DNA of 54,529 bases from Candidatus Woesearchaeota archaeon. GTDB lineage: Archaea > Nanobdellota > Nanobdellia > Woesearchaeales > JACPBO01. The translations under genes were made by a program, and so were the position numbers. The DNA lies in assembly GCA_016180285.1 (NCBI GenBank), contig JACPBO010000003.1, positions 1 through 54,529 on the forward strand. Reading direction: 5' to 3'. A model generated the notes under the pieces. It was not told where the DNA came from. It worked only from the letters and a program-made list of their open reading frames with translations, and made no database searches. Positions 8,201-16,393 of the stretch are shown here, one piece after another; position 1 is the stretch's first letter; every line of letters starts with the position of its first letter.

Positions 8201-11159
8201 TTGTTTTTACTGTGTCTTTGCCAACAGCACTTTTAACAAGCCCGCAGTCGGAATTTGATTTAACAAGGTTGGCTGCGCTGCTTATGGTTTCTTTTGTACC
8301 TAAATCTGTAGCACCAAATATATCTTTGCCCTCTTTAACTTTTCCCTCAACATAATTCTGCAACGTAGGCGCAGCAGGGCAGAAGATCCTGTCGCAGATC
8401 AAATGCATTGTCTGCTCCCAGCCCATTCTTCTTTGTATTGCATCGCTGCAGGATTTACAAGCCTGATTCTTATCTTGCTCTTTGGCGGGATCAAATGCCT
8501 GATCGCACTGCCCTTGTTCTGCAACTTTTTTCATCTCATTAGCGCCAATAATGCCGCCAAGTATTGTTCCTAAGCCTCCTGAATACTCGCAGTTCCACTT
8601 TTCATTGAACCAGTTAAAAAAGGAATATGCCCAGGATCCCATGCAGCCGTAAAACACCCATGTCTTGACCTGATTTAATGGCTTCAGTATCATATCTATC
8701 AATTCTATTGTTGTATTCAGCAGTTCAACAGATGAAGTTAAAAATGCCTTTGGAATCTTGTCTGAAGGCGCTCTTCTGTCAATATTGACAATCACGTCCC
8801 AGCACTGCTTTTGGGTTAATGTCTGCGTCTGAGTTAAAGCTCCCTGCGTTCCCCCAACTCCCGGTGAGATGCTGTAGCCAGGCAAATTAGGATCGTAAAA
8901 CCTTATTGTGAGCAGCAAAGGGATCTTAATGCAGCCAAGACCAGGAACAGGGCATTCGTCTTTTCTATGGTCGCTTAAATTATTTTCTTTCTGAAGCGAT
9001 GTGTTGGCTTTTATTATCGAATCAAGCCTTTTTATTTTGAGAATAACGTAGCCTGTTCTTTTGTCGCTGCTCCATATCGCCTGCGAACTCTGCAGCCAGT
9101 CTTCATCATATTTTTCCTTCTGCTCTGCGCTTAACGGCATTATTTCCACAGTCGGGTTGGCTATTATATTTCCATTCTGATAGCCGCCCTGCCACCCTAT
9201 CTGCGAAGTTATCCCAATCTGCGACATTCCAATAAGCATCAGTTTTGGAGTAAGCATATCAGGGGTTGCTTCGCTTATGTTTACCTGCCACCATGCCCCA
9301 AATCCGCACTGCGTGTATTTTATATCACCCATTACTGGTGAGCTTTCCCTTCCAACAGAATCCTTTGCAGTTAATTTTATCTTGTTTATATAAGCAGGCG
9401 AGTATTCTCCGCTTAATCCTGTTGATGGCGTTCCGGCTATGCCTGTTGTTTCATACTCATTTAATGTGCCTTCTTTTGTCAGGCTGATATCAACGCTGAA
9501 AGTTCCGTCTGATTCTGTCGCTTTTTCATATGAAGGGGATGATCCATCATCATAGTTAAGGTAAACATAAACAGTTGCATTTTTGTTCACCTTTCCTCTT
9601 ATCGTAACATCGGGGATGTAAGACGGGCTTAATGATCCAAGGTTATTTTCAACTATTACAGGGGGGTTAGGATCAAACAAAGTTGCATTCTCATAAGTTG
9701 TCGTATGCCCGATATTGTCAATTGCCTCAATCTTTATCCTGTTGCGGCCATTCTGCAAAGCAAGGCCAGTTGAAAAATTGCCGAGCACATTGTTCAGCAT
9801 GGTTTGCGGCGTTATGATATCCAACTCAACCACAGTAGGAAGCTGAGTTATTGTGCTGCCGCCAGCCAAAGTTGTAATATAAATCATTGCTGACTTCTGG
9901 CCTTCATTCCCCGAAGCATCAACTGCGCTGGCTTGGTATGTGTATGTTTTGTTTGTGCTGACAAGAATATCTAAGAAATAATTTGAGAACGTTGTTGCTA
10001 TTCTCCCAACATCTGACCTGTAAACAGCATATTTGCTCAAGTCAGTTACATTAACAGTATTCCATGCGATCTTTATAGAACTGGCAGTTACAATGCTTTG
10101 TGAAAGATTTTCCACAGCAGGCGGCGGGGTTGTGTCAAAGCTTTCTGGGCTGACATAGAATTTTATTGTTGAATTCTTGTCAACTGTGCCGTTAACCTTT
10201 AATGTCTGTACCGGAGAAACCTGAGGAATTGGCGCTATGTCCAGGAAAGGGTAAGTTAAATCAACAGTTATGTTATAGCTTGCATCATTCTCATTTCCTG
10301 CAGCATCTTTTGCATGCAGCCTTATTTTGTTCGGCGAAACAGCAGGATCAAGCACAACAGCAGGGAACAAGAATGTTCCATTGTAATCAGTTGTCAGGGC
10401 TCTTTTCAGCGCATCATTCTGATAGAGCTGCACAGTTGTATATGCTTCTGTACTTCCGCCTATGTCAATCTGCGAAGATCCATGCAGTGCAGGGATTGTA
10501 GCATTGATGAAAGGCGGAGTTGTGTCAGCAGACTGTGCGACAAAGCTGAGCAGAGATGAGTTCGCGCAGTTATTATAGGCATCGCATGAATTTGCAACAT
10601 AGAAGTATTGCGTATTATTTGTCAAATCTGTCAATTGCACATTATGCTGAGTAAGCATTCCGCCTGCGCTTACTTCAGAGCCAAGGCCAGTTGTTCCGCC
10701 ATAATATATCTTTGAAGTCGAAGCTTCGCTTGTTGTCCAGCTTATTGTCGCAGTTTTCTCTGTTGTTGAAACTAAAATAGCCGATATAACAGGCGCAACG
10801 ATATCACCTACATTGGTATAGAAATAATAATTGTCCCCGCCTTTTGTTGCGCTGTCGCTTCCAGCTGCTGATGTTATGCTGTAGTAATATTTTGAATCAG
10901 GCAGCAAAGCAGGCAATGTTACAGCATGCTCTGTTACAAGAGCAGCATCTGAAACTGAGAATTCCCTGTAGGAATAATTGCCATATTTAACCATAGAGTC
11001 TGCAGCAGCATCTGTATCCCATAAAATATCAGCTGAGCTTGAAGTGAGGTTTTTCACCCTGATGTTTGATATTGTCAATGCATTTGCAGAATAGGCTGGA
11101 AGGAACATCATTAAGGCTATTAAAAACAGCGCAATGATTTCTTTTTTGTTTGCTTTCAT
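5202..11159 (-). CDS. giant secreted FN3/Ig-like Cys-rich surface protein
   Basis: The 1985-residue protein has a clear signal peptide (basic MKANKK, a hydrophobic core, then PAYSANA about residue 28). Its N-terminal third has fibronectin-III-like domains (SSSADILWDT at about 40, EKTATISWTT at about 128, SSIKIAWNTV near 360) mixed with Ig-like bacterial-surface-type domains. The central third is rich in Cys and contains a block of the form C-x-PGI-x3-L-x2-YR with later C-x-AV-x2-Q-x2-C, which recurs in the giant protein at 20634-23663. The C-terminal third is beta-rich and Cys-rich and ends in a C-x6-CC motif. The gene overlaps the upstream QITVF-protein gene by four bases (ATGA). It is probably exported and disulfide-stabilised. 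Adhesion or cell-cell contact is inference. Confidence 0.88.
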   Translation of the reverse strand: MKANKKEIIALFLIALMMFLPAYSANALTISNIRVKNLTSSSADILWDTDAAADSMVKYGNYSYREFSVSDAALVTEHAVTLPALLPDSKYYYSITSAAGSDSATKGGDNYYFYTNVGDIVAPVISAILVSTTEKTATISWTTSEASTSKIYYGGTTGLGSEVSAGGMLTQHNVQLTDLTNNTQYFYVANSCDAYNNCANSSLLSFVAQSADTTPPFINATIPALHGSSQIDIGGSTEAYTTVQLYQNDALKRALTTDYNGTFLFPAVVLDPAVSPNKIRLHAKDAAGNENDASYNITVDLTYPFLDIAPIPQVSPVQTLKVNGTVDKNSTIKFYVSPESFDTTPPPAVENLSQSIVTASSIKIAWNTVNVTDLSKYAVYRSDVGRIATTFSNYFLDILVSTNKTYTYQASAVDASGNEGQKSAMIYITTLAGGSTITQLPTVVELDIITPQTMLNNVLGNFSTGLALQNGRNRIKIEAIDNIGHTTTYENATLFDPNPPVIVENNLGSLSPSYIPDVTIRGKVNKNATVYVYLNYDDGSSPSYEKATESDGTFSVDISLTKEGTLNEYETTGIAGTPSTGLSGEYSPAYINKIKLTAKDSVGRESSPVMGDIKYTQCGFGAWWQVNISEATPDMLTPKLMLIGMSQIGITSQIGWQGGYQNGNIIANPTVEIMPLSAEQKEKYDEDWLQSSQAIWSSDKRTGYVILKIKRLDSIIKANTSLQKENNLSDHRKDECPVPGLGCIKIPLLLTIRFYDPNLPGYSISPGVGGTQGALTQTQTLTQKQCWDVIVNIDRRAPSDKIPKAFLTSSVELLNTTIELIDMILKPLNQVKTWVFYGCMGSWAYSFFNWFNEKWNCEYSGGLGTILGGIIGANEMKKVAEQGQCDQAFDPAKEQDKNQACKSCSDAIQRRMGWEQTMHLICDRIFCPAAPTLQNYVEGKVKEGKDIFGATDLGTKETISSAANLVKSNSDCGLVKSAVGKDTVKTIYDNYIDQQNQQACKGLHPYDPKCCGFEYMREWDSACGAYPKFGFNEIEESYCLVHPEDTKVCTTPRKIFNSVAGFCDPQGKPKEEFVKGLRTYKELGPQDTKDTEALGKEIFYRITEKTDSSGKTTDVVVERGYYNTKYVTAQQGAVQVGQPSKVTQDVEFKPLRPVNEIKDVDVIDKNNLQSSYNAQLTKFKKDYVFVAAETRQIPGVAGNGDINKDAQEVFDKILSAIGTTDKKYIVDPTSGLLRSIQCVCLPGITSYLSLYRSMMDAIRTCFNTILLTGDGNPGVCQAVLTQYVCDLIYDVIKCFTKKYSNGFGKRIEGGIGGFLGALTSAGTAVQKSVSGRYGGSTIWRTMFAERKLVHAICLFAFTGDWNLDVNTLLNENISVNIQSQPILYPCTRRFVSYNPVSNPSGLTTWSYHLGIGLVAGSPLTYRVYLKCSSGYTCDTNDFEGGKCDCVSAEQTMGVAAEGGTGVLKAGQILDSDTYVPLTESKVRYDTAVLEWAWTDNTGAKRTDKQECSITQEGGKPPVFCSFDIGTGSYLCRLSIGQNTGEAYFNPAPSARAEPFKKDENLRISVNIAQQLPRDASERKSEYCSDGLKYCSYTKQLRWTVTNQNGVVISEMSSGTAASNQPPQLLYESKEHQFTLPDVMITKEMFERTSTPTSTTKTCENVGVPTGVTYSNSISVKSMTCDDTFELIYHTGKNDNEKFEYKIGTYLSTPTAIFTPSSKTTNKCTYEKSSNKVTCGNNVININSEPTNDASTVFYSHIQTSQTTTSTFTCDNKEQTWNAVFALYDYKKDDTTGQYVPSEQKTTYNGAIQEKSLNFKVICNPSAQGTASTTGPTIINSFTVDDKTGTILVKKNDAKNAKITTTEDSASAYMSVKGPISDSLQLEQSSSISKKEWSAKTLLWVPVLAGKYTLQGHVIGGSLNNPYTSQNTITAYVWEKECSDKSNPAKKGVCLSTESSGVCPASFTQLTDLADNGKCDSGQTCCQQTS

Positions 11160-13186
11160 TTCAATACAGGCACCAGCTGCGTTTGATATTCTGGCTTCTC
11201 CAAGTCGCCTATTAAATTTATCTGATCGTCATTAGTTACAGGCATTGGAACCTTTTCAATTACATTGAACTTGATTTTTGTCTTGCCTTCCAAGTCAAGC
11301 TCGCTGACTGTCCATGTTCCCTTATAGCCGCCGATCATCTTCTCGCCTTTTGTTAAAATAAGGAATAAATTATAAGATGCACCTTCATCAAGAAGATCGA
11401 TCTTTTTGTCAGACTCGGGCATTGCGCCGGCAAAGGGATATGTCCTATATAAATTATAGCTTCCATCCTCTAGCGACAGATATATTGTAACTGACTCATC
11501 ATCTGCAAGCTGCAATTCTGATGCAGGCGCTGTTGTTTTTCGCTTTATGATTTCAAAGTCAAGCGATTTAAGCGCTTTAAGCTCTATTGCGAATGGGCTT
11601 TGTTCGAACTGCTTTATTGCTTTCAAATAGCCTGCTTTTTCTGCTTCTATGTTGCCAAATTTGCAGAATGAAGGAAGGGTTGTTATAAGCTGATAGCTCC
11701 CATATGCTTGCTTTGTCTGCCCCAGATTGCATCTGTATCTTCCGCATGTGAAGGATATATTGGCATCTTTTAATTCCATATTTGAAAGCCCTTCTCTTTT
11801 TCCGGTTGCTTTTATTTCAACCAGATCTGTTCCGCGCTGGCTGCAATATGCTGCGTCTTCTATTGGAGGATTGAATTCTGCAGGCGCAATTTCAGTTGTT
11901 CTTCTTGCTTCATTGCTTTTTACTATGACTGGAATTGCAAAATGGAATGAGAATCCATTGCCATTGAACGCAGCATCATCTGATATTATTGCTTCAACTG
12001 GATAAGAGACATCATAAGTGAAATGATAAATATTAACGCACATGAAGCTGAGGAATTTCTGCGATGTTTTCCCTGTGTTTGACTTAAGCAAGCCGTCTTT
12101 GGAAGGCCTGACATCCAAGTCAATGCCCCATATTGGCTGGTATCTGAAGCCAACTTTCAACTCGCTTGGCTGGGTTTTTGCATCCCAGAAATAATGGAAA
12201 TAATCATATGCATCTTCAGGCAAGGGGGCAGAAGGCGCTTTAACGCTGCTTAATTCTGATGAAGCATCTGGAAATTCTGTAACGCTGAAAAGCCCTTTTT
12301 CTTCTGGCAGATATTTTATATTTGCTGCTTTTTTCTGAAGCTCGTCGTAATAAGCGTCATATTCCTCATACACTGACTCTGGCGCTGAAAAAGGAACATA
12401 ATCTGTATTTTTTATTCTTATAAGCGGAGCAGTATAGTAGAGCATCCTTTGCAGCTCTGTTCTCACATCCAGAATATTCCATATAAGCTGGTCGCATCTG
12501 AAGTCCATCCCTGTCAACGGCGTTTTCGGGTTCATTGCAATCAAGCCAATAGTCATGTTTTCCAGTAAGCCGTTCTTGTTTTCTGCATCAAGGATTTTTT
12601 TTGCCAGCTCATAAATCTTTTTCAGCTTAACGTTAGAGTGCGCAGAAAAATCCTTTAATTTGGTCTCTTCTCCTGTTCTTGCATTTTTGATCTTGAGCCT
12701 GTAATCAACATTGATCACAACGTCATTTTCGGCGATCTTTGTCTGCGCAGTTGGCTGCTTTACTGTTTCAATATCAAAATCCTGCCTGAATAAATCCAAA
12801 TCCTGTATGCAGCCATTAATATTCTCCTCAACATAGTCGCTTATCTGCTGCTCCATCTGCTTTTCTGGAGGAATATGCGAAGCAGCATCATAATACCAAT
12901 ACGGCACTTTGTAGGGGCCGAAGAAGACTATGTTCTTCGCAGGGTTGTTTTTTATTGAATTTGGCAATGCAACATAGCCGCCCTGCTGGCCCAGTCTTGC
13001 AATTGCATCCTGGCTGACAACATTGATGCAGGAATCTATGTAATTGCGGATTGGCGAAATGTAAGGCGGAATTACTTTGCTTGGAAAGAACATTGTTTTC
13101 TGGGCAAATATGGAGATAAGAGTGGCGGCAAATACCACAATTACTAGTGCAACTATCATGAAAACTGTTATCTGCGCTCTTTTCAT
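11156..13186 (-). CDS. QITVF-type N-anchored surface protein (paralogue 1)
   Basis: The 676-residue protein begins MKRAQITVFMIVALVIVV, a short basic head and one long hydrophobic helix. This looks like a pilin-like or uncleaved signal anchor, and the rest would lie outside the cell. It is clearly homologous to the protein at 23672-25804. Shared segments include PIR-x3-x-SCI, an HGGY/QGGY motif, K-[VI]-PYWYY, a V-x-VDY-x-L-x-IK strand, YDVSYPV, and a carboxypeptidase-regulatory-like domain with LKDA-x-ISF or ISY and paired Cys. It precedes the giant protein with a four-base overlap and follows a membrane protein. Type IV pilin-like assembly is a possible reading but not proven. Confidence 0.85.
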   Translation of the reverse strand: MKRAQITVFMIVALVIVVFAATLISIFAQKTMFFPSKVIPPYISPIRNYIDSCINVVSQDAIARLGQQGGYVALPNSIKNNPAKNIVFFGPYKVPYWYYDAASHIPPEKQMEQQISDYVEENINGCIQDLDLFRQDFDIETVKQPTAQTKIAENDVVINVDYRLKIKNARTGEETKLKDFSAHSNVKLKKIYELAKKILDAENKNGLLENMTIGLIAMNPKTPLTGMDFRCDQLIWNILDVRTELQRMLYYTAPLIRIKNTDYVPFSAPESVYEEYDAYYDELQKKAANIKYLPEEKGLFSVTEFPDASSELSSVKAPSAPLPEDAYDYFHYFWDAKTQPSELKVGFRYQPIWGIDLDVRPSKDGLLKSNTGKTSQKFLSFMCVNIYHFTYDVSYPVEAIISDDAAFNGNGFSFHFAIPVIVKSNEARRTTEIAPAEFNPPIEDAAYCSQRGTDLVEIKATGKREGLSNMELKDANISFTCGRYRCNLGQTKQAYGSYQLITTLPSFCKFGNIEAEKAGYLKAIKQFEQSPFAIELKALKSLDFEIIKRKTTAPASELQLADDESVTIYLSLEDGSYNLYRTYPFAGAMPESDKKIDLLDEGASYNLFLILTKGEKMIGGYKGTWTVSELDLEGKTKIKFNVIEKVPMPVTNDDQINLIGDLEKPEYQTQLVPVLK

Positions 13187-13199
13187 CTATCCTCTTTTT

Positions 13200-13949
13200 T
13201 TAAGCACCATCAAGCACCATTGCTGTATAGCTTCTGAACCAGGCAAGGCAGTACAAAATCACTATTGCCGCGATTATTGATGCTGCCGGAATGCCCAGCA
13301 AGGCTATGGAGTTTGAAGCGTAAGCCACTATCCCCAATATAAGCGGGGCTATGAAAATATAAAGCTCTTCCACACCTAACTGCAATGCTGTTTTTATTGA
13401 TTTAAATACTTTTCCTCTTTTTGCGAGCAATATGTACAGGATATTTGTGAAGTAGATTGCTAATAGGAATGCCAGCAGAAATAGGCCGATCATTATGCTT
13501 TCCCTGAACAATTTAAAAATTGCAAAAAACAAGAGCAAAAGCGCAGGAATCCATATAATATTTGCCAAAAAGAAGCTTATAAGGTATTTTAAATCTGGCT
13601 TTTTGCCTAATAAAACAGTGTAAACAATGCTCTGGAAAATTACAACCATGAAAAATGCAAACAAAGCGAATAAAAAAGCATACAAATACAGCGACTGGAA
13701 GAATGACTGCATCGCATTTGTTGTTGCTTCTAATTGGGTCAATGATGTTGTTGCGAGATCATCTATATTGTTTTTTTTGACTTCCAATGCCGCCTTGTCT
13801 ATTCCGTACATAAGAAGATAGGCTGCATTGGCCAGCAGGAACAGGAGAATAAAGTCGAGAACCATTATAAGCATAAAGCGCGGCTTCGGAATAAAAGAGC
13901 GGAGTAATTTCCTTAACCAGCTTTCTGTCTTTTTTGTTGTTTTTGGCAT
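13200..13949 (-). CDS. polytopic membrane protein heading surface cassette 1
   Basis: The 249-residue protein has about six membrane spans after a basic head (MPKTTKKTESWLRKLLRSF). The layout is like the protein at 4282-5127: a first span with VLDFILLFLL, a loop with a TNAMQSF stretch, and then clustered spans. It lies 13 bases upstream of the QITVF-protein gene and so probably opens the operon 13949 to about 4282. The paired membrane proteins at both ends of the cassette suggest a role in insertion or assembly of the large surface proteins. That is context only, as no enzyme motif is visible. Confidence 0.78.
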   Translation of the reverse strand: MPKTTKKTESWLRKLLRSFIPKPRFMLIMVLDFILLFLLANAAYLLMYGIDKAALEVKKNNIDDLATTSLTQLEATTNAMQSFFQSLYLYAFLFALFAFFMVVIFQSIVYTVLLGKKPDLKYLISFFLANIIWIPALLLLFFAIFKLFRESIMIGLFLLAFLLAIYFTNILYILLAKRGKVFKSIKTALQLGVEELYIFIAPLILGIVAYASNSIALLGIPAASIIAAIVILYCLAWFRSYTAMVLDGA

Positions 13950-13950
13950 T

Positions 13951-14571
13951 TTAATTTCTTTTTAATTCATCTAAAATCTTGCTCTTTTTAAGCTTTAGCT
14001 GCCTCGGGTTTAGCTCAAGATATTGCATGTCTTTAAAATTTCTTATTATTTCAATTAATCTGTATTTAAAATGTTCTATTTTGTATTTTTTGAGCAGCTC
14101 AAAGTATTTTTTAAAATTCACATCTGTAAAACACAATAAAGTCATGATGTCGATCCTGTCTTTTCCGCCCTTAACTGATTTTTCCCTGTCAATTTCTGCG
14201 CCTTGCTTCAGTATAAGCAAAACTTCAGGAATTACAACATTAAAGTTCTCTACTTTTGTGGAATAGCTCTTAATATCTTCCACAGGAATCGCCAATTTTG
14301 AGAAAAAAGGGGCATAAATATCAACATCAATCTCTTCAAAGCTTATTTCATATTTTTTAAGATTGTCATTCTTTTTCAGATTATAATTTTCCTTCAGGTA
14401 TTCCAATTGCTTCAAATCTGTTAATGCTATATCGAGGTCTTTTGATTTATGCAGCCTTGTCCATAGATAAGCAGCCCAGCCGCCAATGACTATAAATTTG
14501 AATGGCTTTTTATTTAATTCAACAAGAATGTTCCAGCTCTTTTCCGTCAATAAGCTATTCCAGAATTCCAT
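13951..14571 (-). CDS. AbiEii-like nucleotidyltransferase (putative toxin), module 1
   Basis: The 206-residue protein carries a nucleotidyltransferase signature: GG at residues 30-31 followed by KSKDLDIAL with D45 and D47, then a third acidic strand VDIYAPFFS. Its C-terminal half is helical. This is the compact family often annotated as AbiEii-type toxin or minimal nucleotidyltransferase. Its 5' end overlaps the 3' end of the winged-helix gene by 17 bases, with antitoxin first and toxin second, as in AbiE systems. Family members transfer nucleotides to RNA; the target here is unknown. It ends one base before the surface-cassette gene at 13949. Confidence 0.8.
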   Translation of the reverse strand: MEFWNSLLTEKSWNILVELNKKPFKFIVIGGWAAYLWTRLHKSKDLDIALTDLKQLEYLKENYNLKKNDNLKKYEISFEEIDVDIYAPFFSKLAIPVEDIKSYSTKVENFNVVIPEVLLILKQGAEIDREKSVKGGKDRIDIMTLLCFTDVNFKKYFELLKKYKIEHFKYRLIEIIRNFKDMQYLELNPRQLKLKKSKILDELKRN

Positions 14572-15139
14572 TTAACCGCTTCTCCAGGGCTTTTAAAAAC
14601 TCCTTCGCATACCATTCTTTTAAATTCCACAAATCAGCAAATAACTGGGCTGTTGTTGAGCTTTTGCCATATTTATCTATGGCGTTGTCTTTTTTTAACA
14701 CAAATAAGTTGGGGCTGTTGATGTTTTTTGGAAATCTTTTTTCAATTTCTTCATCGCCATAAACATAAACTTCTGAATAATCAGCAGGGACATCCTTGAA
14801 TTTAAACTTATAGGCAGAATATGCACCATATACAATATTGTTGGGCATCTCAGATTCTATTTGGGTAACGGGCTTGTTGACCCGTGTTTTATATATTATA
14901 TCTTTTTCGAAATTCCGTATACTTGCCCAATAATATAAAATCTTTTTTAAATCAATAATACGAAAACCTCTTAGCCGGATATCTACTGAATTCATCTTTA
15001 CCAGCGGCTTTAAGGCAAGATTTACTGTGCTTAATGAGATCATCAAATTTTTTGATAGTTCGGACTGCGTAAAATTGTACTTTTTCTTTTCCATAAACTG
15101 GTACAACATTTCCCTGTATACGAATTCGATCTTTTTCAC
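14555..15139 (-). CDS. winged-helix AbiEi-like regulator (putative antitoxin), module 1
   Basis: The 194-residue protein has a winged-helix N-terminus (about residues 8-65, with SELSKNLMISLSTVNLALKPL as helix-turn-helix). A second domain, with VYGAYSAYKFKF and a YGDEEIEKRFP strand, resembles the antitoxins that accompany AbiEii-type nucleotidyltransferases. The start is a GTG at 15137-15139, with a TATA box (ATTTATAAAT) 22-31 bases upstream, so the message is probably leaderless. A perfect palindrome at 15207-15227 could be its operator. It overlaps the toxin gene by 17 bases, consistent with coupled translation and autoregulation. Confidence 0.78.
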   Translation of the reverse strand: MKKIEFVYREMLYQFMEKKKYNFTQSELSKNLMISLSTVNLALKPLVKMNSVDIRLRGFRIIDLKKILYYWASIRNFEKDIIYKTRVNKPVTQIESEMPNNIVYGAYSAYKFKFKDVPADYSEVYVYGDEEIEKRFPKNINSPNLFVLKKDNAIDKYGKSSTTAQLFADLWNLKEWYAKEFLKALEKRLNGILE

Positions 15140-15160
15140 GATTTAAATTAAAAAGTCTTT

Positions 15161-15227
15161 ATTTATAAATCTTTCGATTTTATAAGAAAGATATTTAAGT
15201 TAGATCATAGTAACTTAAAGTTACTAT
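15161..15227 (-). promoter_or_regulatory. promoter and palindromic operator of TA module 1
   Basis: The minus-strand TATA box ATTTATAAAT lies at 15161-15170. Upstream of it is a 21-base palindrome at 15207-15227 (ATAGTAACTT, one A, then the reverse complement). This spacing suits an activator or autorepressor site for the winged-helix protein. Confidence 0.5.
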
Positions 15228-15299
15228 ATAGAAACTAACAGTATGAGTGAGCTTTCGCTTTTTGGTGAAAGGTATAAAAGTAATCGATAGAGTGTATAA

Positions 15300-15320
15300 T
15301 TTACCAATCTTCCCAGGAAG
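15300..15320. repeat. direct repeat, copy 1 (relic of a gene 3' end)
   Basis: Twenty-one bases (TTTACCAATCTTCCC then AGGAAG) are identical to 17049-17069, and five more match after one mismatch. On the minus strand they read as the last codons Ser-Trp-Glu-Asp-Trp-stop of the surface protein at 17050-19488. No gene remains attached here. This copy and the other bracket the AbiE-like module, so it looks like an insertion or recombination footprint. Confidence 0.8.
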
Positions 15321-15342
15321 ATGTTTAAGGGATTTTTTATAT

Positions 15343-16269
15343 TTATAGCTCCATTTCGATTTCTTTAAGGAATTTTTGCAAAAATAGCCTGAGCCTTGCT
15401 GCAAAATCTTCAAACTCTTCTTTTTTCAATTCCTGAACTATTAAGTGCTTTACTTCATCATAAGAAAAATCAATATTGCCGGTTTTTTCCCTGATTAGTA
15501 TGAGGCTCTCCTTGTATTTTCCATAATATTTGGTTGCGAAAGCTATTTTTTCTTTTGCCTCTTCTGCCAAATCTTCCGGTTTTATCTTGAATCTTTGATA
15601 AATAAAAAAAAGATCAATGGCATCTCTTGATTTTTTGGCTTTTCTTGTAACTAAAGAGCGTATCTTTTCTGCTGCAATTTCTTTGATATCATAAGCAAGA
15701 AGCTCCCTTTTTTCATAAAAAACAATAAGCTCCTGAAAGTAAATCTTTTCCTCGCTTCTTAGGCTCTCTTTTATCAGGGAGAGCGTTTCCCTTGATTTTA
15801 CTTCAAACTTAATTTTTTCCAGAAAGTTAATTTGCAGCTTTATGAAAGAAAAGGCGCCTGTAAAAACCGACTCGTACCAGACTTTAAATGTAACAAGCTT
15901 GTTATTGCTCCCTATCTCCACATATTTTCGGTCAGCCTTATCAAAAACAAAATTTAAGCCAATAGCTTCAAGCTGTTTTCCAAGATCATTTATCTTCTCC
16001 TTGCAAAGTTTCTTTATCTGGTTTGTAGATTTGTTCTCCAATAATTTTTGATTTGCAAACGTAAAATCCAAATCTTCCGAAAATCTGAAATAATCAAAAT
16101 AGATTTTTGCCAGGCAGGTTCCCCCTTTGAAAATGTACTCCTCAAGATTTAATTTTGATAAAAGCACATTCAGGTAAAAATCCTTTTCAATAAGCTCAAG
16201 AGAGGCTGTTCTTGCCTTCTCGCTGATAAACAGCAGAAATTCCCTCAGCTTAGTTTTGCTTATTTCCAT
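15343..16269 (-). CDS. AbiEii nucleotidyltransferase toxin, module 2
   Basis: The 308-residue protein has the AbiEii hallmark motif: FKGGTCLAK (GGT at 49-51) followed by RFSEDLDFT (residues 62-70), whose S-E-D-x-D forms the metal-binding nucleotidyltransferase site. It also has the conserved EIAAEKIRSLVTRKAKKSRDAIDLFFI region (about residues 197-223; E-x2-A-x-KIR and RDAIDL). Length is normal for the family. In characterised AbiE systems the protein is a GTP-dependent nucleotidyltransferase toxin countered by AbiEi. It lies 107 bases downstream of the AbiEi-like gene, and that gap holds two large inverted repeats, unlike the overlapping layout of module 1. Confidence 0.9.
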   Translation of the reverse strand: MEISKTKLREFLLFISEKARTASLELIEKDFYLNVLLSKLNLEEYIFKGGTCLAKIYFDYFRFSEDLDFTFANQKLLENKSTNQIKKLCKEKINDLGKQLEAIGLNFVFDKADRKYVEIGSNNKLVTFKVWYESVFTGAFSFIKLQINFLEKIKFEVKSRETLSLIKESLRSEEKIYFQELIVFYEKRELLAYDIKEIAAEKIRSLVTRKAKKSRDAIDLFFIYQRFKIKPEDLAEEAKEKIAFATKYYGKYKESLILIREKTGNIDFSYDEVKHLIVQELKKEEFEDFAARLRLFLQKFLKEIEMEL

Positions 16270-16305
16270 TGTAAAATCTGATTCGCCCTCTTTTCTGTTG
16301 TACTG

Positions 16306-16340
16306 AAAAAAGTTGAAAATTTCTCATTTTCAACTTTTTT
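16306..16340. terminator. 15-bp perfect hairpin with T-run between AbiEi and AbiEii
   Basis: AAAAAAGTTGAAAAT (16306-16320) and its exact reverse complement (16326-16340) flank a five-base loop. Read on the minus strand, the hairpin follows the antitoxin gene and ends in six T before the toxin gene. It looks like a terminator or attenuator that would lower toxin expression. Confidence 0.6.
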
Positions 16341-16344
16341 GGCA

Positions 16345-16393
16345 TATTGGAAATTAAGTTATAAATAGGAAATTTTTTACTTAATTTCCAATA
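16345..16393. repeat. 15-bp inverted repeat overlapping the AbiEi stop codon
   Basis: TATTGGAAATTAAGT (16345-16359) is the reverse complement of 16379-16393, with a 19-base loop. The right arm encodes the last residues (Leu-Glu-Ile-Lys-stop) of the AbiEi-like protein. The left arm is therefore an inverted copy of that gene end. Confidence 0.6.

Noticed and set aside
5202-11159. Two separate genes rather than one giant gene
   Set aside because: The frame is open through all 1985 codons with no internal start signal, and the domain order (FN3/Ig-like then Cys-rich) is typical of a single exported protein.
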